Below are positions 35,852 through 45,185 of a stretch of DNA of 64,000 nucleotides, piece by piece. A program made the translations under genes and the position numbers. This stretch comes from Actinoallomurus sp963736325 (GTDB lineage: Bacteria > Actinomycetota > Actinomycetes > Streptosporangiales > Streptosporangiaceae): NCBI GenBank assembly GCA_963736325.1, contig CAVTOG010000010.1:682001-746000 (forward strand), given 5' to 3'. How positions within the stretch are numbered: position 1 is the first letter of the stretch; each line of letters opens with the position of its first letter. The notes beneath the pieces are model-generated. The model did no database searches. It was given only the letters and a program-made list of their open reading frames with translations, and was not told the DNA's origin.

Positions 35852-36816
35852 GACCGCACCGTCCTCGGGTCCAGGACCCGGTAGACCAGGTCGACGACGA
35901 GGTTGACCAGGACGAATCCGAGCGCGATCAGCAGGACGGCCGACTGCACGACGGCGTAGTCGCGCTGCAGGATCGCACCCAGCAGCAGGCGGCCGAGGCC
36001 GGGCAGTGCGAAGACCTGCTCGACCACGACGGTGCCGCCGAGCAGGTAGCCGAACTGGATGCCGACCATCGTCGCGATCGGGACGCCGGCGTTGCGCAGG
36101 ACGTGCCGTCCGCGGATCCGCCGTGGGCGCAGGCCCTTGCCACGCGCCGTGCGGACGAAGTCCGAGCGCGCGACGTCCAGGTACGCCGACCGCGTGGTGC
36201 GCATCACCGTGGCGGCGAGGCCGACGGCGAGCACGAGCGCCGGGTAGATCATCTGGCTGAGGTTGCCGCCCACCGAGTGCGTCAGCGGGACGAACGTGCC
36301 CGGGGACGGGAAGTACTGGAAGACGGCGCCGAGCACCGCGACCAGCACGGACGCGAGGATGAACTCCGGCAGCGCGAGGCCTGCGAGGCCGGCGGACTGC
36401 ACGCCGATGTCGCGGAGGCCGCCGGGCCGGCCGGCCGCGAGGACCCCCAGCGCGACGCCGAGCGGCGCGCCGATGAGCGTCGCCAGCACGGCCAGCTCGA
36501 CGGTCACCGGAATCGCCGACCCGAGCAGCGTGGTGACCTCGGTGCCGCTGTTGACCGACACGCCGAGGTTGCCCTGAAGAAGCTGCCCGATCCAGCTGAC
36601 GAACTGGTGCGGGATGGACTGGTCGATGCCGTAGTACCGCTCCAGCGAGGCGCGCTGGGCAGCGGTGAGCAGACCAGCCTCCGTGCCGAGGTTCGCGTCG
36701 ATCGCGTCCCCCGGCAGCAGGCGCAGCAGCACGAAGACCACTACCGCGACGCCCAGCACAGTGCCCGCCAGCCCGGCGAGCCGCCCGCAGGCGGCGCGTG
36801 CCGTTATGCCGATCAC
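35848..36816 (-). CDS. ABC transporter permease, DppB-like
   Basis: A 322-residue permease with six membrane segments. DppB hallmarks are FVLLRLLPGDAID near the N-terminus, YGIDQSIPHQFVSWIGQLLQ, and the EAA loop DFVRTARGKGLRPRRIRGRH. The GTG start overlaps the stop of the solute-binding gene by four bases. Confidence 0.93.
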   Translation of the reverse strand: MIGITARAACGRLAGLAGTVLGVAVVVFVLLRLLPGDAIDANLGTEAGLLTAAQRASLERYYGIDQSIPHQFVSWIGQLLQGNLGVSVNSGTEVTTLLGSAIPVTVELAVLATLIGAPLGVALGVLAAGRPGGLRDIGVQSAGLAGLALPEFILASVLVAVLGAVFQYFPSPGTFVPLTHSVGGNLSQMIYPALVLAVGLAATVMRTTRSAYLDVARSDFVRTARGKGLRPRRIRGRHVLRNAGVPIATMVGIQFGYLLGGTVVVEQVFALPGLGRLLLGAILQRDYAVVQSAVLLIALGFVLVNLVVDLVYRVLDPRTVRS

Positions 36817-38348
36817 CCCTTGGTGGTCCGCTGGAGGGAGCGCAGAGAGTTGTCCGGGCTGATGCCGAGGCCGTTCACACCGGGCTGGGTCACCACGACG
36901 TTGTTGTCGGTGAAGAGCCAGACCCAGGGCGACTGCTGGAGCATCGTGCGCTGCAGTTCGGCGATGGTGCCGGCGCGCGCCTTCAGGTCGGTCTCGGCGT
37001 TCACCCGGCCGAGCAGCTCGGCGATCTTCGGCGAGTCGAGCCCAGCCGGCTTGCCCAGCGAGCCTCCCGGGGTGAAGTACCGGGCGTACATCAGGTACGG
37101 GGAGCTGTCACCGCCGTTCAGGGCGAGGGTGGCGTCGTAGTCCGCGGCGCTCCAGCGCTTCACGTACACGTTGACCGGCTGCTGGTCGAGCTCCAGCTTG
37201 ACGCCGATCTTGCCGAGCTGCGCCTGGAGGTTCTGCGCCTCGTTGATCGCCGAGGCGTACCCGCCGCTCATGACGAGCGTCTTCAGCGTGACCGGTGTCT
37301 TCACTCCGGCGCCGTCGAGCATCTTCTTGGCCCCGGCGACGTCGCCGGGTCTGCAGGGGAGGCCGTCGGTCGGCGCGAGGTGCTGTCCCCTGCTGGTGAC
37401 CGGCCCGGTCGGCGTGCCCTGGCCGGCGACGGCCGTGTCGATCACCTGCTTGCGGTCCACGGCGCAGGCGATGGCCTGGCGGACCGTGAGGTCGTCGAGG
37501 GGCTTGCGGCGGCCGTTCAGCATGAGGGCGTGGTAGGCGAGCGACGGGGTCGCGGAGACCTTGAGCTTCCCGTGCGCCTGCGAGCTGATGTTCGGGTCGG
37601 TGAGCACACCGGCGTCGAACGACCCGGCCCGCAGCCCGGCCAGGATGGAGTTCTCATCGGGGATGACGCGGAACTCCACGCCGGGGATCGACGGCTTGCC
37701 GGCGAAGTAGGCCGGGTTGGCCGTGAGGTCGACCTTCTGCCCCTGGGTGCGGCCTGACAGCTTGAAGGGGCCGGTGCCGTTCAGGCCCTTGGCGGCGCGG
37801 CCGGCCTTGATGTCGGCCGGGTCCAGGATGGCGGTGCCGATGAGAGTGAGCGTGTCGAGCACGGACAGGTCGGGCTTGCGCAACGTCATCACGGCCGTGG
37901 CCGGGTCGGGCGCGCTGACCTTCTCGACCGACAACAGGTTCGAGCGGAGCACCGAGGCGGTCTTCTCGTCGAGCACCCGGTCGATCGTGGCGACGACGGC
38001 GTCCGCGGTCAGCGGGTCGCCGTTGTGGAACTTCACCCCCTGCTGGAGGTGGAAGGTGAGCGTACGGCCGTCCTTGCTGGTGTCCCACGACTTGGCCAGG
38101 CCGGAGACGAGCCGCCCCGAGGAGTCCGAGTTCACCAGTGTGTCGAAGATCAGCCGGAGGGTCTGGGTGCTCCCGAAGGCCGTCGCGGCGGCCGGGTCGA
38201 GCTGTTCGAGGTCGACGGTGCGTGCCACGACCAGTGGCCCGCTCTTGTCGTCCTTCTTCGAGCCGGCCGGCGAGCAGGCCCCGGCGGCGAGCGAGACCGC
38301 GCCCACCAGCGCGAAGGCCTGCAGGACGACGTGTCCGCGCATCCGCAT
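36813..38348 (-). CDS. ABC transporter solute-binding lipoprotein, family 5 (peptide type)
   Basis: A 511-residue SBP_bac_5 protein. The signal peptide ends in the lipobox LAAGAC (Cys about 24), so the mature protein is a lipoprotein. Family motifs include VARTVDLEQLDPAAATAFGS, WDTSKDGRTLTFHLQQGVKF and RKPLDDLTVRQAIACAVDRK. Cluster 5 proteins bind peptides, and MppA-like members bind muropeptides; with anmK and murQ nearby, a cell-wall fragment is the likely ligand (inference). ATG 38348 has GAGGG upstream; other in-frame ATGs lie at 38342 and 38360. Confidence 0.92.
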   Translation of the reverse strand: MRMRGHVVLQAFALVGAVSLAAGACSPAGSKKDDKSGPLVVARTVDLEQLDPAAATAFGSTQTLRLIFDTLVNSDSSGRLVSGLAKSWDTSKDGRTLTFHLQQGVKFHNGDPLTADAVVATIDRVLDEKTASVLRSNLLSVEKVSAPDPATAVMTLRKPDLSVLDTLTLIGTAILDPADIKAGRAAKGLNGTGPFKLSGRTQGQKVDLTANPAYFAGKPSIPGVEFRVIPDENSILAGLRAGSFDAGVLTDPNISSQAHGKLKVSATPSLAYHALMLNGRRKPLDDLTVRQAIACAVDRKQVIDTAVAGQGTPTGPVTSRGQHLAPTDGLPCRPGDVAGAKKMLDGAGVKTPVTLKTLVMSGGYASAINEAQNLQAQLGKIGVKLELDQQPVNVYVKRWSAADYDATLALNGGDSSPYLMYARYFTPGGSLGKPAGLDSPKIAELLGRVNAETDLKARAGTIAELQRTMLQQSPWVWLFTDNNVVVTQPGVNGLGISPDNSLRSLQRTTKG

Positions 38349-38406
38349 GTGGTCCCTCATCCTGTCGCTGCGATGTATACGATGTACCACCATGCCGCAT
38401 AACGAC

Positions 38407-38419
38407 GTTAAAAAGTAAC
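38407..38419. promoter_or_regulatory. Possible second RpiR-like operator
   Basis: GTTA-AAAAG-TAAC has the same 5-base centre and AAG core as the site before anmK, but with different arms. It lies in the 94-bp divergent gap between the transporter operon and the serine hydrolase gene. Confidence 0.4.
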
Positions 38420-38442
38420 CCTCGCACCCGCGGAGGTCGGCC

Positions 38443-39555
38443 GTGACCGAGCGATCTCTGGAAGAGCCGCTCCGCGCGGCCGTCACCAGCGCGGTCGACC
38501 ACGTACGCGGCCCGACCGCCGCCGCGCTGGCCATCGCCGGGCCGGGCGGCCGCCTCGCTTCCAGCGCCGCCGGGCGTACGTCCGCGGACGGGCACGCCGC
38601 GCGGCCGGAGACGCTTTTCGACCTGGCCTCGGTCACCAAGATCGTCACAACGTTGGCGATCATGCGGCTGCGCGCCGGCGGCCTGCTGGACCTGGACGCG
38701 CGGGTGCGCGACCTGCTGCCGTCCTTCACGGGAGGCGCGAAGGACGCCGTCACCGTCCGGATGCTCCTGCTGCACCGGGCCGGCCTGTGGGAGTGGTGGC
38801 CTCTCTACGCGGACGCCGGCGACGGCCCCGCCGTCACGTGCGACCCGGCCGCCGCCCTCGCCCGCGCCGCCGCCCTGCCGCTGCGCCGCCCGCCCGAGAG
38901 CGGGCGCCACTACTCCGACCTGGGGTTTCAGCTCCTCGGTGCCATCGTCGCGACCGTCCACGGCAGCGACCTGCGCACCGCCGTCTCCGACCTGGTCACC
39001 GGCCCCCTAGGCCTCCGGCACACCACGTACGGGCCGGTCGCGGACGCCGCGGTCACCTCACGCGGTGACGCCTGGGAACGCCGGATGATCGCCGAGCGCG
39101 ACCCGTACCCGGTGACCGCCGAGGCCCCGCGCGGCTCGCGCGTGCACTGGCTCTGCGGCGAGGTCAACGACGGCAACGCCCACCACGCCTTCGGCGGCGC
39201 CGCCGGGCACGCCGGGATCTTCTCCACCGCCGCCGAGGTGGCCCGCCTGGGCACGGTCCTGCTCGGCGCGCACCCCGCCTGGCCGCCCGGTGTCGTCGCG
39301 GAGTTCTCCGCGCCAGGTCCCGACCCGGAGCAGGCCCTCGGCTGGCGGCGCTCGACCGTCACCCTCGGCGACGGGACGGCGTTGCCGGTCCTCGGCCATC
39401 CGGGCTTCACCGGCACCGAGATCGCTGTCTGCCCGGACCGGGGCGTTTCATGGTCACTGCTGACCAACCGCCTCCACCCCAGCTCGACACCGGTCGACGT
39501 CTCCGGAGCACGAGCGGCCGTCGCACGTCGCGTCCTCACGAGGGAGCAGCCATGA
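38443..39555 (+). CDS. Serine hydrolase, beta-lactamase class C family, of the amino-sugar cluster
   Basis: A 370-residue protein with SxxK motif SVTK (about 63-66), Tyr motif HYSDLGFQLLG, and a GHPGFTG box in the KTG position. No signal peptide is visible, so it is probably cytoplasmic. In some actinomycetes such hydrolases sit with anmK/murQ; trimming of imported muropeptides is possible, but the substrate is not known. The GTG start has GGAGG upstream. The stop overlaps the next gene (ATGA). Confidence 0.88.
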   Translation: MTERSLEEPLRAAVTSAVDHVRGPTAAALAIAGPGGRLASSAAGRTSADGHAARPETLFDLASVTKIVTTLAIMRLRAGGLLDLDARVRDLLPSFTGGAKDAVTVRMLLLHRAGLWEWWPLYADAGDGPAVTCDPAAALARAAALPLRRPPESGRHYSDLGFQLLGAIVATVHGSDLRTAVSDLVTGPLGLRHTTYGPVADAAVTSRGDAWERRMIAERDPYPVTAEAPRGSRVHWLCGEVNDGNAHHAFGGAAGHAGIFSTAAEVARLGTVLLGAHPAWPPGVVAEFSAPGPDPEQALGWRRSTVTLGDGTALPVLGHPGFTGTEIAVCPDRGVSWSLLTNRLHPSSTPVDVSGARAAVARRVLTREQP

Positions 39556-40829
39556 CAGCCCAGCCCGAGTCGGTCTTCACCTACGGCGCGCCCCGGCTCA
39601 AGTTCGGCCCTGGCTCCTCCGGCGAGATCGGCTTCGACCTCGCCGAGTACGGCGCGCGGCGCGTGCTCGTCATCACCGACCGGGGCGTCGCCGCCACCGG
39701 CGTGCCCGAGCGGATCGCCGGGCGGATGGGCGCGTACGGCGTCGAGGCGGAGATCTTCGACGGCGTGCGCGTCGAGCCGACGGACGTCTCGCTCCGCCAG
39801 GCCGTCGAGCACGCCAGGGCGTACGGCCCGTGGGACGCCTATGTCGCGGTCGGCGGCGGGTCCAGCATCGACACCGCGAAGGCGGTGAACCTCCTGACCA
39901 CCAACGACGGCGCGCTGGAGGACTACCTGAACCCGCCGATCGGCGAGGGCCGCTCCCCCGCGCGCCCGCTGCTGCCGCTCGTGGCGGTGCCGACGACGAC
40001 CGGCACGGGCGCGGAGAGCACGACCGTCTGTGTGCTGGACGTGCTGTCGCTGCGGGTCAAGACCGGGATCAGCCATCCGCGCCTGCGCCCGGCCCTGGCG
40101 GTCGTCGACCCCGACCTGACCGTCACCCAGCCGTCCGGTGTGACGGCCTCGGCCGGCATGGACATCGTGTGCCACGCGCTGGAGAGCTACACGGCGCGGC
40201 CGTACACCTCCTATGACCGCAAGACGCCCGAGGAGCGGGTGCCGTACTGCGGCGCCAACCCGGTGTCGGACATGTGGGCGGAACGGGCGCTCGGCCTGAT
40301 CGCGACGTCGTTCCGCGCCGCCGTGCGCGACGGCGGCGACGCGCGCGCCCGTGGCGACATGGCGCTCGCCGCGACGTTCGCCGGGATGGGGTTCGGCAAC
40401 GCGGGCGTGCACATCCCGCACGCCAACGCGTATCCGATCGCGGGGCGGGTCGGCGACTTCCATCCGGACGGGTACCCGCGCGAGGAGCCGATGGTGCCGC
40501 ACGGGATGTCGGTCGCGCTCACCGCGCCCGAGGCCTTCCGGTTCACATTCGACGCACGGCCCGAACTCCACGTACGCGCGGCGGAGCTGCTGGCACCGGA
40601 AACGGAGCCGCCGCCGGACCCGGCCGACCGGCTGCCCGCGGCGCTGCGGGCCCTGATGCGCGACATCGGGATCCCGAACGGCCTCGGCGGCGTCGGCTAC
40701 GGCGGCGACGACGTCCCGGCACTGGTGGAGGGGGCGATGAAACAGGAGCGACTGCTCGCGACCTCGCCGAAAACGGTGACCGAGGACGACCTCGCGGAAA
40801 TAATGCGGCGTTCCATGTCCCTGTGGTGA
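39552..40829 (+). CDS. Iron-containing alcohol dehydrogenase, hydroxyacid-oxoacid transhydrogenase type
   Basis: A 425-residue Fe-ADH. NAD-loop GGGSSIDTAKAVNL, the PTTTGTGAE motif, and metal-ligand region GMDIVCHALESYTA are followed by HIPHANAYPIAGRV with further His ligands. Length and the CGANPVSDMWAE segment fit the HOT (ADHFE1) group, which couples 4-hydroxybutyrate oxidation to 2-oxoglutarate reduction. Translationally coupled to the serine hydrolase. MurQ releases D-lactate, so a lactate-like 2-hydroxy acid is an alternative substrate worth testing (inference). Confidence 0.88.
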   Translation: MTAQPESVFTYGAPRLKFGPGSSGEIGFDLAEYGARRVLVITDRGVAATGVPERIAGRMGAYGVEAEIFDGVRVEPTDVSLRQAVEHARAYGPWDAYVAVGGGSSIDTAKAVNLLTTNDGALEDYLNPPIGEGRSPARPLLPLVAVPTTTGTGAESTTVCVLDVLSLRVKTGISHPRLRPALAVVDPDLTVTQPSGVTASAGMDIVCHALESYTARPYTSYDRKTPEERVPYCGANPVSDMWAERALGLIATSFRAAVRDGGDARARGDMALAATFAGMGFGNAGVHIPHANAYPIAGRVGDFHPDGYPREEPMVPHGMSVALTAPEAFRFTFDARPELHVRAAELLAPETEPPPDPADRLPAALRALMRDIGIPNGLGGVGYGGDDVPALVEGAMKQERLLATSPKTVTEDDLAEIMRRSMSLW

Positions 40830-40952
40830 CGTTCCGTTCGATCCCGGACGCCGAAAGTGTGCGCCGGCTCCATCGGTCATACGATCACGCGTCTGGTCTG
40901 CGGAGCTTTCACCGGCTTGTCCATGCCGGTGGCCGCGGACGGGGGGAGCCTC

Positions 40953-42554
40953 ATGGGACGTTTCACCTACATCGTCGTCGGCGCGGGGTCCGCGGGATGT
41001 GTGCTGGCCAACCGGCTTTCCGAAGACCCGGCGAACCGGGTGCTCCTGCTGGAGGCGGGGGGCCGCGACGTCAGCCCGTTGATCAGGATTCCGAAGGGCT
41101 TCGCGAAGCTCTACGACAGCGACCGCTACTGCTGGACCTACCCGGTGAACCCGGTCGGCCCGTCCCGGCGGGTCGAGCAGTGGCCGCGGGGCCGGACGCT
41201 CGGCGGGTCGAGCTCGGTCAACGGAATGATCTACAACCGCGGCGACCGCGCTGACTACGACGAGCTGGTACGGCTCGGCAATCCCGGCTGGGGCTGGGAC
41301 GACATCCTGCCGATCTTCAAGAAGATCGAGGACAACGCGCTTGGCGCCTCGGACGTACGGGGGTCCGGCGGCCCGCTGCACGTCTCGTCGGCCGTGACCG
41401 GCGACGAGATCTCCGAGGACCTGATCGCCTCCGCCGTGGAGCTGGGCCTGAGCCGCGAGGACGACGTCAACGCGCACGACGGCGAGCGCATCGGCTACGC
41501 GATGGCCACGATCCGGGATGGTCAGCGCTTCAGCGCGGCCCGCGCCTTCCTCCACCCGATCGCGGACCGGCCGAACCTCACCGTCGTGATCAACAGCCTC
41601 GCGCTGCGCCTCCTGATCGAGAACGGCCGCGCCGTCGGAGTGCGTACGCGCCGCAAGGGCCGTACCGTCGACCACTTCGCCGACGCCGAGGTGATCGTGG
41701 CAGCGGGCAGCATCGCGACGCCCCAACTACTTCAGTTGTCCGGGATCGGGCCGGCCGAGACGCTGCGCGCGGCCGGTGTCGACGTCGTCGTGGACAGCCC
41801 GAACGTCGGCGCCCGCATGCGCGAGCACCGGGTGTTCAAACTGCAGTACCGGCTGGCCGACGACCTGGGCTACAACCGGATTCTCAACACGTCGGCACGG
41901 CAGGCGAGGGCCGGTCTGCGGTACCTGATGACGCGCCGTGGCCCGCTCTCGACGCCGGCGTACGACCTCATCGCGTTCCTCAAGACCGTGCCCGGGCTCG
42001 ACCGTCCCGACGCGCAGCTGCTGCTGTCGCCGTTCTCCTCCGGCGCCCAAGAGCCCGGCAAGCAGCTCGTGCTGGAGCGCGAGGCGGGCGTGAGCTGCCT
42101 CGGGAGCATCCTGCGGCCCGACAGCGAGGGGAGCGTACGCATCACCTCGGCCGACCCCGCGGTGCCGCCGGTGATCGTGGCGGAGTACTTCGCGACCGAG
42201 TACGACCGCAGGGTCGGCGTGGACCTGTTCCGGCGGATGCGGGAGCTGTTCTCGATCGGGCCGATCGCCAAGCGGGTCACCGCCGAGACGCTGCCCGGCC
42301 CGGAGGTCACCGACGATCAGGAGGTCCTCGACGCCGCACTCGACCACGGTTACTGCGGCTATCACGCCATGGGCACCTGCGCGATGGGTCCGGCCGACGA
42401 CGACGTGGTCGACTCCCGTCTGCGGGTCCGCGGCGTCGACGGCCTGCGGGTCGTGGACGGCTCCATACTGCCGATCATGGTGTCCGGAAATCTGAACGGG
42501 CCGATCATGGCGATGGCGTGGAGAGCGTCCGATCTGCTCTTGCGGCAGGAGTGA
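40953..42554 (+). CDS. GMC-family FAD oxidoreductase
   Basis: A 533-residue glucose-methanol-choline oxidoreductase: FAD-binding VVGAGSAGCVLANRLSE at the N-terminus, first GMC signature RGRTLGGSSSVNGMIYNRG, second signature GSIATPQLLQLSGIGP, and the catalytic region GYHAMGTCAMGP with a later Asn (SGNLNGPIM). It oxidises an alcohol; the substrate is unknown. ATG 40953 has GGGGGGAG upstream. It lies just before the diterpene genes and could act in that pathway or be independent. Confidence 0.9.
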   Translation: MGRFTYIVVGAGSAGCVLANRLSEDPANRVLLLEAGGRDVSPLIRIPKGFAKLYDSDRYCWTYPVNPVGPSRRVEQWPRGRTLGGSSSVNGMIYNRGDRADYDELVRLGNPGWGWDDILPIFKKIEDNALGASDVRGSGGPLHVSSAVTGDEISEDLIASAVELGLSREDDVNAHDGERIGYAMATIRDGQRFSAARAFLHPIADRPNLTVVINSLALRLLIENGRAVGVRTRRKGRTVDHFADAEVIVAAGSIATPQLLQLSGIGPAETLRAAGVDVVVDSPNVGARMREHRVFKLQYRLADDLGYNRILNTSARQARAGLRYLMTRRGPLSTPAYDLIAFLKTVPGLDRPDAQLLLSPFSSGAQEPGKQLVLEREAGVSCLGSILRPDSEGSVRITSADPAVPPVIVAEYFATEYDRRVGVDLFRRMRELFSIGPIAKRVTAETLPGPEVTDDQEVLDAALDHGYCGYHAMGTCAMGPADDDVVDSRLRVRGVDGLRVVDGSILPIMVSGNLNGPIMAMAWRASDLLLRQE

Positions 42555-42673
42555 CCGATGAGGTAATCGCTCTGGTGTGGCCGTCAGGTTTCGGTCGACT
42601 CGCGAAAACGTGAATGAAGTCAGAAATTAGGCGCTGGGGTCTCGCCGGTTGAGATTGATAGTGCAATACTGCC

Positions 42674-42692
42674 CCATAAGCCACGCTTATGG
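42674..42692. promoter_or_regulatory. Inverted repeat upstream of the P450 gene
   Basis: CCATAAG-CCACG-CTTATGG, perfect 7-bp arms with a 5-base spacer, about 130 bases before the P450 start in an otherwise non-coding gap (42555-42822). Candidate operator of the terpenoid genes. Confidence 0.45.
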
Positions 42693-42822
42693 ACTTAGTC
42701 CTCCGCCCACAAATCGCTTACCAGCACGTTCGTCATTACCCGCCCGCCCAGGCCGCATCCCCGCTGCGTGCTGGGCGGTTGATCCGTCGCACCACCGGTC
42801 GTCGAGTAGGGAACTGTTAGTA

Positions 42823-44181
42823 GTGTCTGTCGTTGTTGACTCAGGCCCGACTCAAAGGGCCAGGACCTTCCGGCTCTATCGAACACTTCCCCGGCTCCTC
42901 CGGGATCCGATGCGGGAAATCGAGGAGATTGGCCGGAAGTCGTCCGGAGAGCTGGCCCGAATCGACTTCGGGATCTTCCGCGCGTACGTCGCGAGCCACC
43001 CCGATCATGTCCAACGAATTCTCCGCGACGACTCGGAGAACTTCCTGCGTGAGGGGACATTCTGGCGGCCCCTTCACCGACTGTTCGGCGACAGCATCCT
43101 CGGCGACGGGCCGGATTGGGAGCTCAGCCGCCGTAGCCTCCAGCCGGTGCTCACCACCCGGCACGTGAACTCCGTCGCGGACCGGATGGCCGAGTCGATC
43201 AACAAGTCGGTGGACGCCCTCTCGGAGGCGGCCTTGACCGGCCGGCCGATCGACGCCACCTCCGAAATCGGCACCATTGTCAACAAGGCCGTGCTCAAGG
43301 TCTTCTTCGGCGACAAGATCTCCGACGAGGACAACGACCGGCTGGCCCCGGCCTTCAACGAGATCGCGATGGCGGTGGCGTTCCGCTTCCTGCTGCCGTT
43401 CCTGCCCGAGTCGATCCCGGTGCCGGGCGACCGGGCGTTCCGGCGCGGCGTCCAGGAGATGGACGACGTTCTCTTCCCCCTGATCCAGGACTACCGGGCC
43501 AACGAACACGACGAGGCGAACGACTTCTTCTCCGCACTCTGCGAGGCACGTACGGCAGAGGGCGGCGAGGTCAGCGACCGGTGGATCCGCGACAACCTCG
43601 TCGCGATGTTCGCCACGGCCACGGAGACCACGGTCGGCGCGCTGACCTGGCTGTGGCCAATGCTCTCCAAGCACCCCGACGTCTCCGCGCAGCTCATCGA
43701 GGAGATCGAGCAGGTCGTCGGCGACGACGTGGTCGGGCCGCAGCACCTTCCCCAGCTCACCTACACCAAGCAGGTCGTGCAGGAACTGCTGCGCCTGTAC
43801 CCGATCGGCTGGCTGTTCCCGCGCCGTGCCGTAACCGCCACCGAGCTCGGCGGCGTTTCCATCAAGGCCGGCGACACGTTGCTGCTCAGCCCCTTCCTGA
43901 CGCACCGCATCGAGTCGTTCTGGGACCGGCCCTCGGAGTTCGACCCAAGCCGTTTCGCCCCGGGTGGCGGGCGACGGCACCGATACTCCTACTTCCCCTT
44001 CGGCGGCGGCCCGCACCAGTGCATCGGGATGCACGTCTTCAACATCGAAGCAGAGCTCATCATCGCCTCGATCTTGAGCCGGTTCCGGCCCGTGTCCTGC
44101 ACCGACGTCCCGTCGAGACCGCAGATCGGGCCTACCCTGCGCCCGCGCCGCGCGGTCGAGCTGACCCTCAGACCCATCTAG
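42823..44181 (+). CDS. Cytochrome P450 of the diterpenoid cluster
   Basis: A 452-residue P450. The I-helix motif is MFATATETTVGAL, the ExxR pair is in VVQELLRLYP, and the heme-Cys loop is FPFGGGPHQCIG. All key residues are present. It is followed by a class I terpene synthase and a class II cyclase, so it probably oxidises their product. Start GTG 42823 is chosen from the sequence; AGGGA is 12 bases upstream, a little far. Related P450-terpene synthase pairs, e.g. CYP170A1, are well known. Confidence 0.92.
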   Translation: MSVVVDSGPTQRARTFRLYRTLPRLLRDPMREIEEIGRKSSGELARIDFGIFRAYVASHPDHVQRILRDDSENFLREGTFWRPLHRLFGDSILGDGPDWELSRRSLQPVLTTRHVNSVADRMAESINKSVDALSEAALTGRPIDATSEIGTIVNKAVLKVFFGDKISDEDNDRLAPAFNEIAMAVAFRFLLPFLPESIPVPGDRAFRRGVQEMDDVLFPLIQDYRANEHDEANDFFSALCEARTAEGGEVSDRWIRDNLVAMFATATETTVGALTWLWPMLSKHPDVSAQLIEEIEQVVGDDVVGPQHLPQLTYTKQVVQELLRLYPIGWLFPRRAVTATELGGVSIKAGDTLLLSPFLTHRIESFWDRPSEFDPSRFAPGGGRRHRYSYFPFGGGPHQCIGMHVFNIEAELIIASILSRFRPVSCTDVPSRPQIGPTLRPRRAVELTLRPI

Positions 44182-44279
44182 ACCCACCTGACCAGTCCGG
44201 CCGGGCCACCCATCCCCCGTGCCGTAACGCCGGAGATCCCGGCGAGCGCTCAGCGGCGTTCCCAAGACAGGAGAGGTTC

Positions 44280-45185
44280 ATGGCGCATTCCATCGCCGGA
44301 CGCGACGAGCTGGAACTGGCGGCGGAACACGGGAGAGTCTGCGCGTCGGCAACGGACTGCCTCCGCGATCTGCAGGACTGCGCGGCGGAGTTTCCCGCCC
44401 TGTTCTCGGCCAAGCCGTTCGGGCCGACCGTCTTCAGCGGCGTCGCCCTCGCCAACGCCTTCGGCTCTCCGGGGGCCTCCGCGGACCGAATACGGATCGC
44501 GGCGCGTACGGCGCTGTGGGCCTTCGCCACCGACTGGCTCGTGGACTACTCGGCGACGTCGCGCGAGGAGATCGACACGATCGTGCGCGGGTGCGAGGCC
44601 GTCGGGGACGACGGCACTCCCGAGGAGGGCGTTCCGCTCCAGGGCCTCCTCGCGAGCCTGCGCGACGAGCTCGCGACACGGGAGGGCTGGCCCGCTCTGC
44701 GGCCGGTCTGGCGCGAGCACCTGCGGATGTACCTGCTGGCCAACGCCCGCGAGTGGGACTGGAAGACGGCGCACTCCGCCGGCGACACTGCGGCGCTCCC
44801 CACGTTCGAGGAGTACCTCGCGAACGCCGACAACTTCGGCTCCTCGCTCGTCAACGTCTCCCACTGGATCCACAACGGCTCGGTCACGGACGCCGGCTCG
44901 CTGGAACGGCTGGCCGAGGCGAGCGCGGAGGTGCAGCGCGTGCTCCGTCTGCTCAACGACCTCGCCACGTACGAACGCGACCTGGCCTGGGGCGATCTCA
45001 ACAGCCTGATGCTCGGGCTGAGCCGCGACGACGTCGGACGCCGGATCTCCGAGCTCATCGAAAGCGCCGAGAAGCTGATCGCGGCGCTGGCCCACGATCT
45101 GCCGGAAGAGGCCGCCTACCTGCGGCGGCAGATCGGCTACAGCGCCGGCTACTACGGGATGACCGACTACTGGGGCGCGCTGTGA
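44280..45185 (+). CDS. Class I terpene synthase with altered Asp-rich motif
   Basis: A 301-residue all-alpha synthase, short for the family. The NSE metal triad is intact as NDLATYERD (N226, T230, D234), but the usual DDxxD motif reads DWLVD (D85, D89). RQIGYSAGYYGMTDYW near the C-terminus supplies the RY-like end. With a class II cyclase directly downstream, it probably ionises a bicyclic diterpene diphosphate. ATG 44280 follows AGGAGAGG. It could also act as a phosphatase-like or water-quenching terpene synthase. Confidence 0.85.
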   Translation: MAHSIAGRDELELAAEHGRVCASATDCLRDLQDCAAEFPALFSAKPFGPTVFSGVALANAFGSPGASADRIRIAARTALWAFATDWLVDYSATSREEIDTIVRGCEAVGDDGTPEEGVPLQGLLASLRDELATREGWPALRPVWREHLRMYLLANAREWDWKTAHSAGDTAALPTFEEYLANADNFGSSLVNVSHWIHNGSVTDAGSLERLAEASAEVQRVLRLLNDLATYERDLAWGDLNSLMLGLSRDDVGRRISELIESAEKLIAALAHDLPEEAAYLRRQIGYSAGYYGMTDYWGAL

